This document shows, piece after piece, positions 11,141-20,765 of a DNA stretch of 64,000 nt (position 1 is its first letter; every line of letters begins with the position of its first letter). A program made the position numbers and the translations under genes. The notes beneath the pieces are model-generated. The model was not told the DNA's origin and did not search any database. It saw only the letters and a program-made list of their open reading frames with translations. Source of the stretch: Pegoplata infirma (taxonomy: Eukaryota > Arthropoda > Insecta > Diptera > Anthomyiidae); the NCBI GenBank assembly GCA_963921195.1, contig OY992539.1, forward strand, positions 98,464,964-98,528,963. Reading direction: 5' to 3'.

Positions 11141-12540
11141 CACCATCGGCTGATTGCCTATGCTATTTTAAATGGAACCAGTCTATTATAAAAACATCAG
11201 AAAAAAAGCACATAAAAATAGAAGAAATAAAGAAAAATATTCTGAAAGAGGCGGCAATTTAACCGGAGGAACTTCGCTTCTTTTCTGCATACACATCTCG
11301 GCTGTTAATTTAGAACGTTGGACGGCAGCATATCGTGAACCTATATTCAAAATATGCCAACTCAAATTTGACGGAAATGAGTTTCCGATGGCAAATAGCT
11401 CCCCTATGTAATACCTATCTGCGGTAAAAATTTCAGAGCAAAAAAATTATTTGTTGTCGTTTTACATCCATTTTTGTTATTCTGCTAACTCAAAGTACAT
11501 ATTTTTTTGGTGGAAATAAATGCCAACTCCCATTGTAAATTTTCAAAAATTTTTCAAAAATTTTTTTAAAAAAAATTATACCACATATCTTATTGCATTT
11601 GCCATGCTAAACACGAATCTTGTAAAGATTTTGATATCTTATGACTGGTTCTCGAGATATTGCCATTTTGAAAATATCGGTAAATAGTGTTTGCAAAAAA
11701 AAAAAAAATTGCTTATATTTATGTAACTTTCAAAGTATTTATCAGATTGAAACATTATGAATGGGACAAATAAAGTCAATGATATAAGCTTTCAAAATAG
11801 CTAGTTTGGAGTGACCCTATTGCAATACAGCGTGAGTTACAGAGTGCCAAAGTTGACCACCCTGAGATTAAAAGGCTTTCGGAGCTAGTAACTTTTAAAA
11901 ATATGCAAAGATTTTTAATTTTTTGTTCAGTTTTTGCAATTACCGTACTACCAAAAAAAAAAAAAATTTTTAAATTTTTCCAAAAAAAATTTATTTTTAT
12001 TTTCCGACAAAATATGCCAACTCTAAAAAAATATTTGTTTTTTGATATAGTAATAAATGCCATCTCTGAAAAATACGCAAACAAGTGCAAAATATGACAA
12101 TTTTTGCATAGGTAAAAATTGTTTAGAATATTTAAACCATCTTGTGGAAGGTACATTGTTTATTTTTGCAATAATACGCGAAATAACTAGTTTTTTAGCT
12201 CTCCTGAACAGTAAGCTTTTTCGAGTTGGCATTTATTGAATATAGTTCGACGATATGCATTATTTTTCTTAAAATCATTTAATTCCTTCGCCTCTTTTAT
12301 ATTTTTTTATTAAAATTATTTTGAAATTCATACAATTTGTATTTTTTTAATTGTTTTTGTTGTTTAAACTATTTATCTATGTTTGTTTTGTATTTTCGTT
12401 TTTCAAATTATTGAATTTCAAAAGTTTATATACAATTGTCAAAATTTCTACTAGCCCAATGGGCTAGTGAAATTTTATTCACCTCAATAGTGTCAAAAAT
12501 TTACTAACGAGCATACTTTGCTACCGTTTCACACACGCCC
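11141..12540. other. Non-coding stretch, partly shared with 54.9 kb
   Basis: Contains TTCTCGAGATATTGCC-type motifs and a block ATAATACGCGAAATAA ... TTAGCTCTCCTGAA (12173-12205) that recurs at 54895-54935. Overlapping short frames on both strands (11776-12239) coincide with low-complexity A/T runs. Frame 11172-11411 (79 codons, lysine/asparagine-rich) matches nothing I know. No gene called. Confidence 0.45.
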
Positions 12541-12698
12541 TTATGAATAAAAAGTAACATAATTATTTTTCACAAATTGTTTTTTTTTTTTTTCATATTT
12601 TTTTTTTTTATCAATTTTTATTTCCATTAAATTTTTTTTTCATAATTTTTTTTTTTTCATCAAACTTTTTTTTCATAAATTTTTTTTTCATAACATTT
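12541..12698. repeat. T-rich simple sequence
   Basis: Runs of T punctuated by CATAA or CATCAA. The same texture resumes at 13690-14260 on the far side of the mini-me element, so that element appears inserted into one T-rich tract. Confidence 0.7.
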
Positions 12699-13688
12699 TT
12701 ATACCCTTCACTTAGTGATAGAGGCAGTGTTGCCAATTTAGCCATTTTCCGGCTAGATTTAGCTCCTTTTGAACTCGTTTAGCCGGAGAAAAAGGCATTT
12801 AGCTCTTAGCCGTTTTTTTAGCCATTTTCGAAAATATTTTAGCAGTTTTTTAGCCATTTTTGATTTTTCGATTAAAAAGTAATTTTTAGTGTGGTTTTTA
12901 TTAAAATAGAGAATTAATTGGGTTTTAAGTTTATACAGATCGATCACAGACTCTAATACTATTTTTTATAACAAATAAGGTTTAAGTTGAAAAATGTAGG
13001 AGAAAATTTAATTTCCAAAAATTATAGACATTTCTGGTATTCGCAAACCGGTTTCAAACTCTTTTGTTTTGTGTTTTCATCAGAAATTTTAAATGTTGGT
13101 TTGTTTTGTTAGTAGATAATTGTTTTTCATATAATTGAGTTTTTATTAACACTAGTCTGTAATCAAATCACGTATATTTTTGTCATATTCATACCATAAA
13201 CATTATACTAAATTTTAGACGATCTAGCAATGCCCATTTCTCAGTCTTTTAAAAATACGCTAACGTCCAAAACTTAACTTGAAGGCTGATTGCTAAATCT
13301 TGGCATATATATTTTTGGAATTCTTGTGGTCAGGTTTCAGCGAAAACAATCCCAAGGGTAAAAAGTTTCCCCTCGAATTCACGTGTTGAAAAGTTTTTTT
13401 AAGCCAAAATAACTAAAAAAAAATTTTACTGAAATAAATTTTTGTAGTCAAAATTTGTATATATATTTTTATAAAAAATTTAATATAAAATATTTAAATC
13501 ATTAAAAAAGTCTTCAAAAAATCGCGGATTTTTTTTTTTACCAAAAATTTTCTTTCGCGGAATTTTTTTTTCAATTTTTTTTTTTTTAAGTAATATTCTT
13601 TAAAAAAAGTTTTTTCCAATAATCTTTTTGAAATTGTGGAGGGTATCACTACATTCGGCAAAGCCGAATTTAACTTTTTTACTTGTTT
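12699..13688 (-). mobile_element. Hybrid mini-me type A element with replaced interior
   Basis: The left end (ATACCCTTCACTTAGTGATAG) and right end (GTGGAGGGTATCACTACATT, TTCGGCAAAGCCGAA hairpin, ACTTGTTTTT) are those of the mini-me family seen at 19689, 33482, 45439 and 49069. From 12726 to about 13490 the usual GTCY array and conserved core are gone. They are replaced by unrelated sequence starting CAGTGTTGCCAATTTAGCC, which resembles a hAT terminus, and by an AGCC/TTTAGC-rich stretch. The swap could be an insertion with deletion or a recombination. Confidence 0.6.
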
Positions 13689-13689
13689 T

Positions 13690-14260
13690 TCATCAAACTT
13701 TCTTATTTCATAATTTTTTTTATCATTTTTTTTATAATTCTTTTCATATTTTTTTTTTTCATTAGTTTTCTTTTTCATCAAATTTATTTTTTTTTTTTAA
13801 ATTTTTTTTTTTCAGAAATCATCAAATTTTTTTTTCATAATTTTTTTTTATCACACTTTTTTCATCAATTTTTTTCATCAAATTTTTTATCAAATTTTTT
13901 ATTATCAATTTTTTTCTTACCAAAAAAAATTGTTTTTTTCATATGTTTTTTCATCAATTTTTTTTTTATAATTTTTTTTTATCATATTTTTTTATCAATT
14001 TTTTTTTATCAAATTTTTTATCAAATTTTTTTTATCAAATTTTTTATTATCAATTTTTTTCTCACCAAAAAAAATTTTTTTTTTCATATTTTTTTTTCTT
14101 CAATTTTTTTTACATCAAAAAATTTTATTTTCATCAAAAAAATTCATCAAAACTTTTTTCCATCAAAATTTTTGTTCACCAAAAATTTTGAGTTCATTAA
14201 TTTTTTTAATATAATTTTGTTTTTCGTAAAAAAAATCATTTTTTTTTACCAAAGTGAGAG
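13690..14260. repeat. Low-complexity T-rich tract
   Basis: Built from TTTTTTATCAAA and TTTTTCATCA variants. It creates a 207-codon frame of almost only F, I, S, H and N on the plus strand, with no domain; that is an artefact of composition. Confidence 0.85.
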
Positions 14261-14339
14261 TGGTATATTCTTTGGTGCCGAATATTTTATACTCTCCAAA
14301 AAGTAAAAATGAATTTGACGAATCAATTTAAATTGACCA

Positions 14340-14756
14340 AACCAATCAATTTAAAACAAACAACTTTATAAAAAGTTTCTTGAAAATTGTTACTTTGACA
14401 ATATCATCGTAACGATTAGTAAAAGATATATGACCTTGAGCTAGAATAATCTTTCTCAAAAATAGAATTTTAAAGGTCGAATAATAAATAATTTTTATTA
14501 ATTTAAAAATTAAAACAGAATTCAACATAAATAAATTTAAAAAAAAAAATAATTTTCTTGAAAATTATGCTATGAGAATATCATGGTTTCAATTAGTAAA
14601 GAAAATAATGACATCGAGCCAGAATAAACATCCTCACAAAAAATATAATATTTTAAAGGTCGAATAAAACAATTTTTATTTTTTAATAAAAATTAATCAG
14701 AATTTGAACATAATGGTTGGCACGCCATAGTGATGAATAGCTCTAATATGGTATAA
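14340..14756 (+). repeat. Penelope-like repeat X2, left part
   Basis: Two diverged tandem sub-units, about 14360-14527 and 14528-14712, share TTTCTTGAAAATT, AATATCAT, a GACNTCGAGC block and TTTTAAAGGTCGAAT. They are followed by ATAATGGTTGGCACGCC. The unit continues at 18707 after Helitron H2. The uninterrupted paralogue at 52980-53110 shows that both sides were once contiguous. Confidence 0.65.
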
Positions 14757-14888
14757 CTAGCTCGCCCGCCGGAACTTCGTTACCGGTTATGTTAAATACC
14801 GGATAATAGAAGGATCAGGATTACCCTACCGATTTCAAACAATTACTCGTATGTAGTCTTTGTTTTATTTAATTGTAGACGTTTAATA

Positions 14889-15012
14889 CCAAATTCGCAT
14901 TCATTTTTTTAAACATGTTTAAGCACTTAAACATGTTTAAATTTAAACTTGTTAAGGTACATAAACATGTTTAAGTACTTAAACATGTTTAAAAAAATGA
15001 ATGCGAATTTGG
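14889..15012. mobile_element. 124-bp hairpin MITE
   Basis: CCAAATTCGCATTCATT on the left is repeated inverted on the right, flanked by TA on both sides. The arms also contain TTAAACATGTTTAA palindromes four times (one partly degraded), so many alternative hairpins are possible. It is non-coding and sits inside Helitron H2. Confidence 0.68.
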
Positions 15013-15449
15013 TATAAGTCTTTCATAAAATAATATTTCATTGAATAACTTAAACAATAAAATTTTAATAACTTCGGTGGTACGTTGTCATGTACGTTCC
15101 GGTGAAAAAGATTTTGACAATTTTCAAACCCTTACATCGGGATTTTGGATCTTGAGTGAATAAATATTTCAGTGAAAAAAAAAATTGGAATAAAAAAAAT
15201 TTCGGGTAAAAAAACATATTGAACGAAAAACTATGTAGTTAAATCGTTTAATACGAAAAATTTTAGTAAAAAAAATCATTTTATATTTTTCCCCGCTCTA
15301 TTCCATTTTGTTCTCCGTTCTACTCCATTTCATTTCCAATTCAATCTCCATGCAAGTTTCATTCCTCTCCATATAATATGCGTTACAGAAATAAAAAGTG
15401 CTATTGTATTTATCTTATAGATATAAAAATACCATTTTACACCACTTGT
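15013..15449. other. AT-rich body sequence of Helitron H2
   Basis: Between the hairpin MITE and the satellite. Includes a C/T-rich stretch at 15290-15370 (CTCTATTCCATTTTG-like units). No coding. Confidence 0.5.
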
Positions 15450-16302
15450 ACCAATTAAGGTACCTGTCCATCTCTTGGGAGTTATTTCGGCTGGAGGATA
15501 CTGCACGTCAAATTTTGAGTTTCTAGGCTTTAATAGTTAGGTACAAATAACCATTTGCCACCTTTTCCACTTAAAATTAAATTTTCCAAAAACCTTTTTT
15601 TTTTCTGAACCGTTATTTCAAGAAATATAAGAAGTACCAAACTTAAACTTTTTTATGCCCTTTACGACTCTTAGAAACAGAATTTACAAAAAGTACTTTT
15701 TCCAAAATATTTTTTCACTAAAGAATACAGCATTCAAATTTTCACTGCCTATGATCATTATTTCAAGAAGTATAAAAAGTATAAAAAATACTTTAGAATA
15801 GCAGATTGTTTTTTTTCACCGAAGGACCCCACATTCCAAAATTCAAGCTTCTAAGACAATTATTATAGGAACAAAAAAAATTAGTACCAAAATTACACTC
15901 TATTACCCCCGTTAGAAACGGAATTTCCAAAAAGCACTTTTTCCAGTATGTTTTTTGTTCACCGAAGGATCCTACATTACCAATTGCAATTATCTAGGAA
16001 TATTATTTCAGCAAATATTAAACAAACAAAAAGTATACTTTTTAAACCCGATAAGAAACGGAATTTCCAAAAAGTACTTTTCCAAAACTTTGGTTTTCAC
16101 CGAAGAATTTTACATCCAAAATTTTAAGTTTCTAGAACCATTACGTCAGAAAATATTAAAATTACCGGAAGTACACTTTTTTAGCCATTTTACCCTACTA
16201 AGAAGCGGAATTTTCAAAAAGTATTTTTTCCAGAATGTTTTTTTACCAAATGATCCTACATTACAAATTTCAAGATTCTTGGGCCATTACTACCGGTACT
16301 TT
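15450..16302 (-). repeat. ~135-bp satellite, block 1 (reverse orientation)
   Basis: Diverged units contain TTTCCAAAAAGTACTTTTTCC, ACCGAAGGATCCTACATT, CAAATTTCAAGTTTCTAGG and ACCATTATTTCAAGAA. Reverse-complemented, these match the 1-4330 array block by block (GGTCCTAGATACTTGAAA, ACGATCCT, GAAGTACTTTTTTG). Confidence 0.85.
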
Positions 16303-17511
16303 TTATAAATGGTATTTTTTTATAAAAGGTACTTTTTATAAAAAGTAATTTTTATAAAAGGTACTTTTTATAAAAGGTACTTTGTATAAAAGGTACTTTT
16401 TATAAAAGGTACTTTGTATAAAAGGTACTTTTAATAAAAGGTACTTTGTATAAAAGGTACTTTTTATAAATGGTATTTTTTTATAAAAGGTACTTTTTAT
16501 AAAAAGTAATTTTTATAAAAGGTACTTTTTATAAAAGGTACTTTGTATAAAAGGTACTTTTTATTAAAGGTTCTTTGTATAAAAGGTACTTTTTATAAAA
16601 TGTACTTTGTATAAAAGGTACTTTTTATAAAAGGTACTTTTTATAAAAGGTACTTTTTATAAAAGGTGCTTTTTATAAACGGTACTTTTTATAAAAGGTA
16701 CTTTTTATAAAAGGTTCTTTTTATAAAAGGTACTTTTTATAAAAGGTACTTTTTATAAAAGGTACTTTTTATAAAAGGTACTTTTTATAAAAGGTACTTT
16801 TTATAAAAGGTACTTTTTATAAAAGGTACTTTTTATAAAAGGTACTTTTTATAAAAGGTACTTTTTATAAAAGGTACTTTTTATAAAAGGTACTTTTTAT
16901 AAAAGGTACTTTTTATAAAAGGTACTTTTTATAAAAGGTACTTTTTATAAAAGGTACTTTTTATAAAAGGTACTTTTTATAAAAGGTACTTTTTATAAAA
17001 GGTACTTTTTATAAAAGGTACTTTTTATAAAAGGTACTTTTTATAAAAGGTACTTTTTATAAAAGGTACTTTTTATAAAAGGTACTTTTTATAAAAGGTA
17101 CTTTTTATAAAAGGTACTTTTTATAAAAGGTGCTTTTTATAAAAGGTACTTTTTATAAAAGGTACTTTTTATAAAAGGTACTTTTTATAAAAGGTACTTT
17201 TTATAAAAGGTACTTTTTATAAAAGGTACTTTTTATAAAAGGTACTTTTTATAAAAGGTACTTTTTATAAAAGGTACTTTTTATAAAAGGTACTTTTTAT
17301 AAAAGGTACTTTTTATAAAAGGTACTTTTTATAAAAGGTACTTTTTATAAAAGGTACTTTTTGTAAAAAGGTATTTTTTATAAAATGTAATTTTTATAAA
17401 AGGTACTTTTTAAAAAACGTACTTTTTATAAAAGGTACTTTTTACAAAAGGTACTTTTTATAAAAGGTACTTTTTATAAAAGGTACTTTTTATAAAAGGT
17501 ACTTTTATAAA
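16303..17511. repeat. 16-bp minisatellite GGTACTTTTTATAAAA, about 75 copies
   Basis: A nearly perfect tandem array of the 16-mer GGTACTTTTTATAAAA. The centre (about 16610-17355) is almost homogeneous. The edges carry variants (GGTACTTTGTATAAAA, GGTATTTTTTTATAAA), as expected from slippage or unequal exchange acting mostly in the middle. The unit resembles the ATAAAAAGTACCAAAAGTAC segment inside the flanking satellite monomers, so it probably grew from one of them. Confidence 0.92.
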
Positions 17512-18640
17512 AGGTTTCCCCTAAGAAACGCATTTTCCAAAAAGTACTTTTTCCAGAATGTTTTTTTCACCGAAGGACCTACATTCAAAATTTCAAGTTT
17601 CTATGACCATAATTGTAAGAAATAAAAAAAGTACCAAAAGTACAACTTTACCTCTTTTATCCCCCTTAGAATCAAAATTTTCAAAAAGTACCTTTACATA
17701 TTGTTTTTTTTTTTAGCAAAGGATCCTACATTTCAAATTTCAAGTATGTATGACCATTATTTCAGTAAATGATAAAAAGTACCAAAAGTACACTTTTTTA
17801 CCCATTTTACCCCCGTAGACTCAACATTGGCCAAAAACCAAGCTTAAGTGGAGCTTTTTGTCGGAAGGTGAACCTACATTGCAAAATTCAAGTTTCTAGG
17901 ATTATTATTTAAGGAAATGTAAAAGGTACCAGAAGTACAGTTTTTTACCCTTTTTACCCCCTTAGAATCAACATTGGCAAAAATCCAGCCTTAGGGGATC
18001 TATATTCCGTGAGGTTAACATACAGTCCAAATTTCAAGTCTCTAAGACCATTTTTTAAGGAAATATAAAAAGTACCAAAAGTACACTTTTTTACCCATTT
18101 TACCCCCTTAGAATCAACATTGGCAAAAACCCAACCTATTTTCCGGGAGGTAAATCTACATTCCAAATTTCAAGTTTCTAGGACCATTACTTAAGGAAAT
18201 ATAAAAGGTACCAAAAGTACAATTTTTTAGCCTTTTTACCCCCTTAGAATAACATTGGTAAAATTCCAGCCTTAGTGGATCTATATTCCTGGAGGTGAAC
18301 CTACATTCCAAATTTCAAGTTTCTATGACCATTATTTAAGGAAACATAAAAGGTACCAAATGTACAGTTTTTTACCCTTTTTACCCCCTTAGAATCAACA
18401 TTGGCAAAACTCCAGCCATAGTGGATCTATGTTCCAGGAGGTGAACATACAGTCCAAATTTCAAGTCTCTATGACCATTATTTCGGGAGATATAAAAAGT
18501 ACCAAAAGTACAGTTTTTTACCCTTTTTACCCCCTTAGAATCAACACTGGCAAAAATCCAGCCTTAGTGGATCTATATTCCGGGAGGTGAACCTACAGTC
18601 CAAATTTCAAGTCTCTAGCTTCAGCGGTTTGGGCTGGGCG
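17512..18640 (-). repeat. ~135-bp satellite, block 2 (reverse orientation)
   Basis: About eight units. Each has TTTTTACCCCCTTAGAATCA, ACATTGGCAAAAACCA, GGTGAACCTACATTCC and TCAAGTCTCTAGGACC. The unit nearest the Helitron head ends in TCTCTAGCTTCAGCGG and passes into the terminal sequence with the TCAG microsatellite. Confidence 0.85.
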
Positions 18641-18647
18641 ATGATGA

Positions 18648-18683
18648 ATCAGTCAGTCAGTCAGTCAGTCACTCACTCACTCA
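18648..18683. repeat. TCAG / CTCA tetranucleotide microsatellite
   Basis: About six TCAG-type units run into four CACT units, just inside the Helitron H2 head. Confidence 0.9.
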
Positions 18684-18706
18684 CCCAACTCTTTTATATA
18701 TATAGA

Positions 18707-19190
18707 TTTCATTCACAACAACAAAAAACATATTGTTGTAGTCCAATGGACTATCGTGTGTAGAATGTTTTAAATATTTTTGTTGGTTATTGACAATCGT
18801 TGCTTTACTAGTATGGTACAATTTCTTCGTCTTTCTAATTCACATTGTGGATAGAGTTGAATATGTATTAATACTTTAGTTTGTGCACAAACGATTTGTC
18901 ATTAGACTCGTTTGCTACTTTATAGTAAATCGTTTCTATTTTTGCTAAGTAATCTTGACAATGGAATCTGACAAATTCCGAAACATGTGTCGATTAAGTC
19001 TTGCAAAAATTGCCAATATAAATAAATTTAAAACAAAAAATAATTTTCTTGAAAATTATGGTATGAGAATATCATGGTTTTAATTAGTAAAGAATATAAT
19101 GACCTCGAACATCTTCACAAAATATAATATTTTAAAGGTCAAATAAAACAATTTTTTTTTAATAAAAATTAATCAGAAATTAAAAAAAAT
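18707..19190 (+). repeat. Penelope-like repeat X2, right part
   Basis: Continues the unit interrupted by Helitron H2: ACATATTGTTGTAGTCCAAT, GGTACAATTTCTTCGTC, TTTGTGCACAAACGATTTG, then the hammerhead-like motif and ATAAATAAATTTAAAACAAA, TTTTCTTGAAAATTATG and TTTTAAAGGTC. The terminal block duplicates the left part in the same orientation, an LTR-like arrangement known from Penelope-like elements. No reverse transcriptase is visible; the family assignment is inferred from the ribozyme-like motif and the copy arrangement. Confidence 0.55.
18950..18997 (+). ncRNA. Hammerhead-ribozyme-like motif, copy 1
   Basis: TAATC / core TTGACAA / helix II GGAAT-ATTCC (18963-18967 with 18975-18979) / GAAA / short helix III ACAT-GTGT / GTC / GATTA. 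It matches the type-I hammerhead layout except that core positions 3 and 8 read U and A instead of C and G, and one extra T precedes helix II. Activity is not shown. Confidence 0.45.
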
Positions 19191-19688
19191 TTTATCTTTC
19201 GACACATCATAATTATTACTTGCGCTGAGCTCGATTATCAAAAACAAAACTAAAATCGCTCGATCGGTTTTTGTGATATTGCCATTTTAAATTTGTAAAA
19301 AATGGCGGTTTTTCCCTACGTTCAAGAAATTTTTTAAAAACAGTCTCAAAATTTCATTCCGCCGGCCTTTTTGTAGAGCTTGAGACAATCTTTCATTTAA
19401 AAGTAGTTTAATCATTTTAAACCGTGGCCCATCGATCAAAGTTTTGGCTTTTTAGAAACTTTGTAGCAAAAACCCTAAACTTTGATCGAAGGGTGCCATG
19501 GGTTAAAATGATCGGATTTGGCTCCAATTAAGCTTAAATGAAAGATTGCATAAAGCTCTATAAAAGGGTTAAAATAAAGAAAATTTTGCAATTTTTTGAC
19601 AAATTTTAAATGGCGATATCTCGAAAACTGTTTGACCGATTTTATAAATTTTTTGATATTCGTATTTAGCATGCTAAAATTATTAAAA

Positions 19689-20410
19689 ACAAGTAAAAAA
19701 GTTAAATTCGGCCTTGCCGAATGTAGTGATACCCTCCACAATTTCAAAAAGATTATTGCAAAAAACTGTATTTAAAAGGAAATTACTTTTGAAAAAAAAA
19801 AAAAAAAAAAATTGGAAAAAAAAATTTTCAGCGAAAAAAAAATTTTGGTAAAAAAAATCCGGTATTTTTTTCTTTTTTTGACAAAAAATATGTTCGTACT
19901 TGTTTAAATACCATTTTGTGTTCAATTATGTTCACATATGTCAACCAGAAGCCGAATTAAAGCATTTTGTATTTGTGTACTGAAATTTTGGAGGTGTGCT
20001 TACATTTTCGTTCATAACTTTTGAACCGCTGAACCGATATCGCTCAAATGCAATACCAAACATCCCGGGAGAACTTCCAATAAATATGTTAAGTTTCAGT
20101 CATCTCTGTGCAATATTTTGTCCGCGACAGCATTTTCCACAGACAGACAGACGGACAGACGGACAGACGGACAGACGGACAGACGGACAGACGGACAGAC
20201 GGACAGACGGACAGACGGACAGACGGACAGACGGACAGACGGACAGACGGACAGACGGACAGACGGACAGACGGACATCGCTAGAATGTCTTAGAATCGA
20301 TCGGGGATCATGAATATATATACTTTGTGGGGTCCCAGACCGATATTTCGATGAGTTACAAACGGAATGACAAACTTATATATACCCTCTATCACTAAGT
20401 GGAGGGTATA
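19689..20410 (+). mobile_element. Mini-me type A element with long GACGGACA array
   Basis: Starts AACAAGTAAAAAAGTTAAA, hairpin TTCGGCCTTGCCGAA and GATACCCTCCAC. It has the conserved block around 20030-20130 (GAACCGCTGAACCGATATC, GGGAGAACTTCC) and a (GACGGACA)n array at 20140-20276. It then has CTTAGAATCGATCGGG, GTGGGGTCCCAGACC, GAGTTACAAACGGAATGAC, and ends TAGTGGAGGGTATA-like (CACTAAGTGGAGGGTATA). CCCTCCAC near the start and GTGGAGGG at the end are inverted. This architecture fits the dipteran mini-me/Helentron-derived non-autonomous elements. No protein is encoded. Confidence 0.82.
20140..20276. repeat. (GACGGACA)n microsatellite, ~17 octamers
   Basis: A near-perfect GACGGACA array in the mini-me element. 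On the opposite strand it is the (GTCY)n proto-microsatellite known for this family. Frames across it encode only TDRR/VCPS repeats and are not genes. Confidence 0.95.
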
Positions 20411-20765
20411 ATAATGTATCGCAAGATATTTTTTTTTATTTTTTCATTTTCAAAAATCCAAAATTTTGGTGAAAATTTTCCAAAAGTCCAAAACTTTGAT
20501 CGAAGGGCGCCACGGGTTAAAATGATCGAATTTGGCTCAAATAAGTTTTAAATGAAAGATTGTCTCAAGCTCTACAAAAAAGTCGGCGGAATGAAATTTT
20601 GAGACTTTTTTTAAAAAATTTCTTGAACGTAGGAAAAAACGCCATTTTTTGCAAATTTCAAATAGCGATATCTCAAAAACTGTTCGACCGATTTTAATTT
20701 TTTTTTATATTCGTGCTCAGCACATCAAAATTAACAAATATGATGTGTCGAAAGATATATTATTT

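Larger units (their letters stand above)
6556..12540. mobile_element. Candidate PIF/Harbinger-like element, ~6.0 kb, with nested insertions
   Basis: The left end reads GGGTGTGTGTAAAATGG. The reverse complement of the right end reads GGGCGTGTGTGAAACGG. Both continue TAGCAAAGT, giving 23 of 26 positions identical. Both are flanked by TTA (6553-6555 and 12541-12543), the 3-bp TWA duplication typical of PIF/Harbinger elements. The interior holds palindrome 6757-7843, MITE 8032-8428, foldback 8738-11140 and a LINE scrap. I see no DDE transposase. The two ends could belong to different elements; the pairing is inferred from their similarity and the matching TTA. Confidence 0.5.
14757..18706 (-). 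mobile_element. Complete Helitron-like element H2, 3.95 kb
   Basis: Read on the minus strand it starts with TCTATATATATAAAAG at 18706, preceded by A. It ends with a hairpin (CCGGTAACGAAGTTCCGG, 14769-14786), a linker and CTAG at 14760-14757, followed by T. TC...CTAG termini, a 3' subterminal hairpin, A/T flanks and no TSD are the Helitron pattern. The interior holds the ~135-bp satellite in two blocks around a 16-bp minisatellite, a TCAG/CTCA microsatellite near the head (18648-18683) and a small palindrome. No Rep/helicase coding is visible, so mobility would need a helper. Confidence 0.8.
19191..20765. mobile_element. Foldback element P3 interrupted by a mini-me element
   Basis: TCTTTCGACACATCAT, CTACGTTCAAGAAATTTTTT, AAAATTTCATTCCGCCGG and GATCAAAGTTTTGG in the left part recur inverted at 20490-20762. 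A second internal block (19470-19680) is itself an inverted copy of the left arm, with the same TTTGATCGAAGGGTGCCA and GGTTAAAATGATCG landmarks. Mini-me 19689-20410 splits the element. No coding. Confidence 0.68.

Noticed and set aside
13683..14306. Longest open frame in the window (207 codons, plus strand)
   Set aside because: It is almost only F, I, S, H and N translated from a T-rich simple tract; no domain, and frames of the same kind occur throughout the tract.
19996..20313. Open frames rich in TDRR or VCPS repeats on both strands
   Set aside because: They are the GACGGACA microsatellite of a mini-me element read in different frames.
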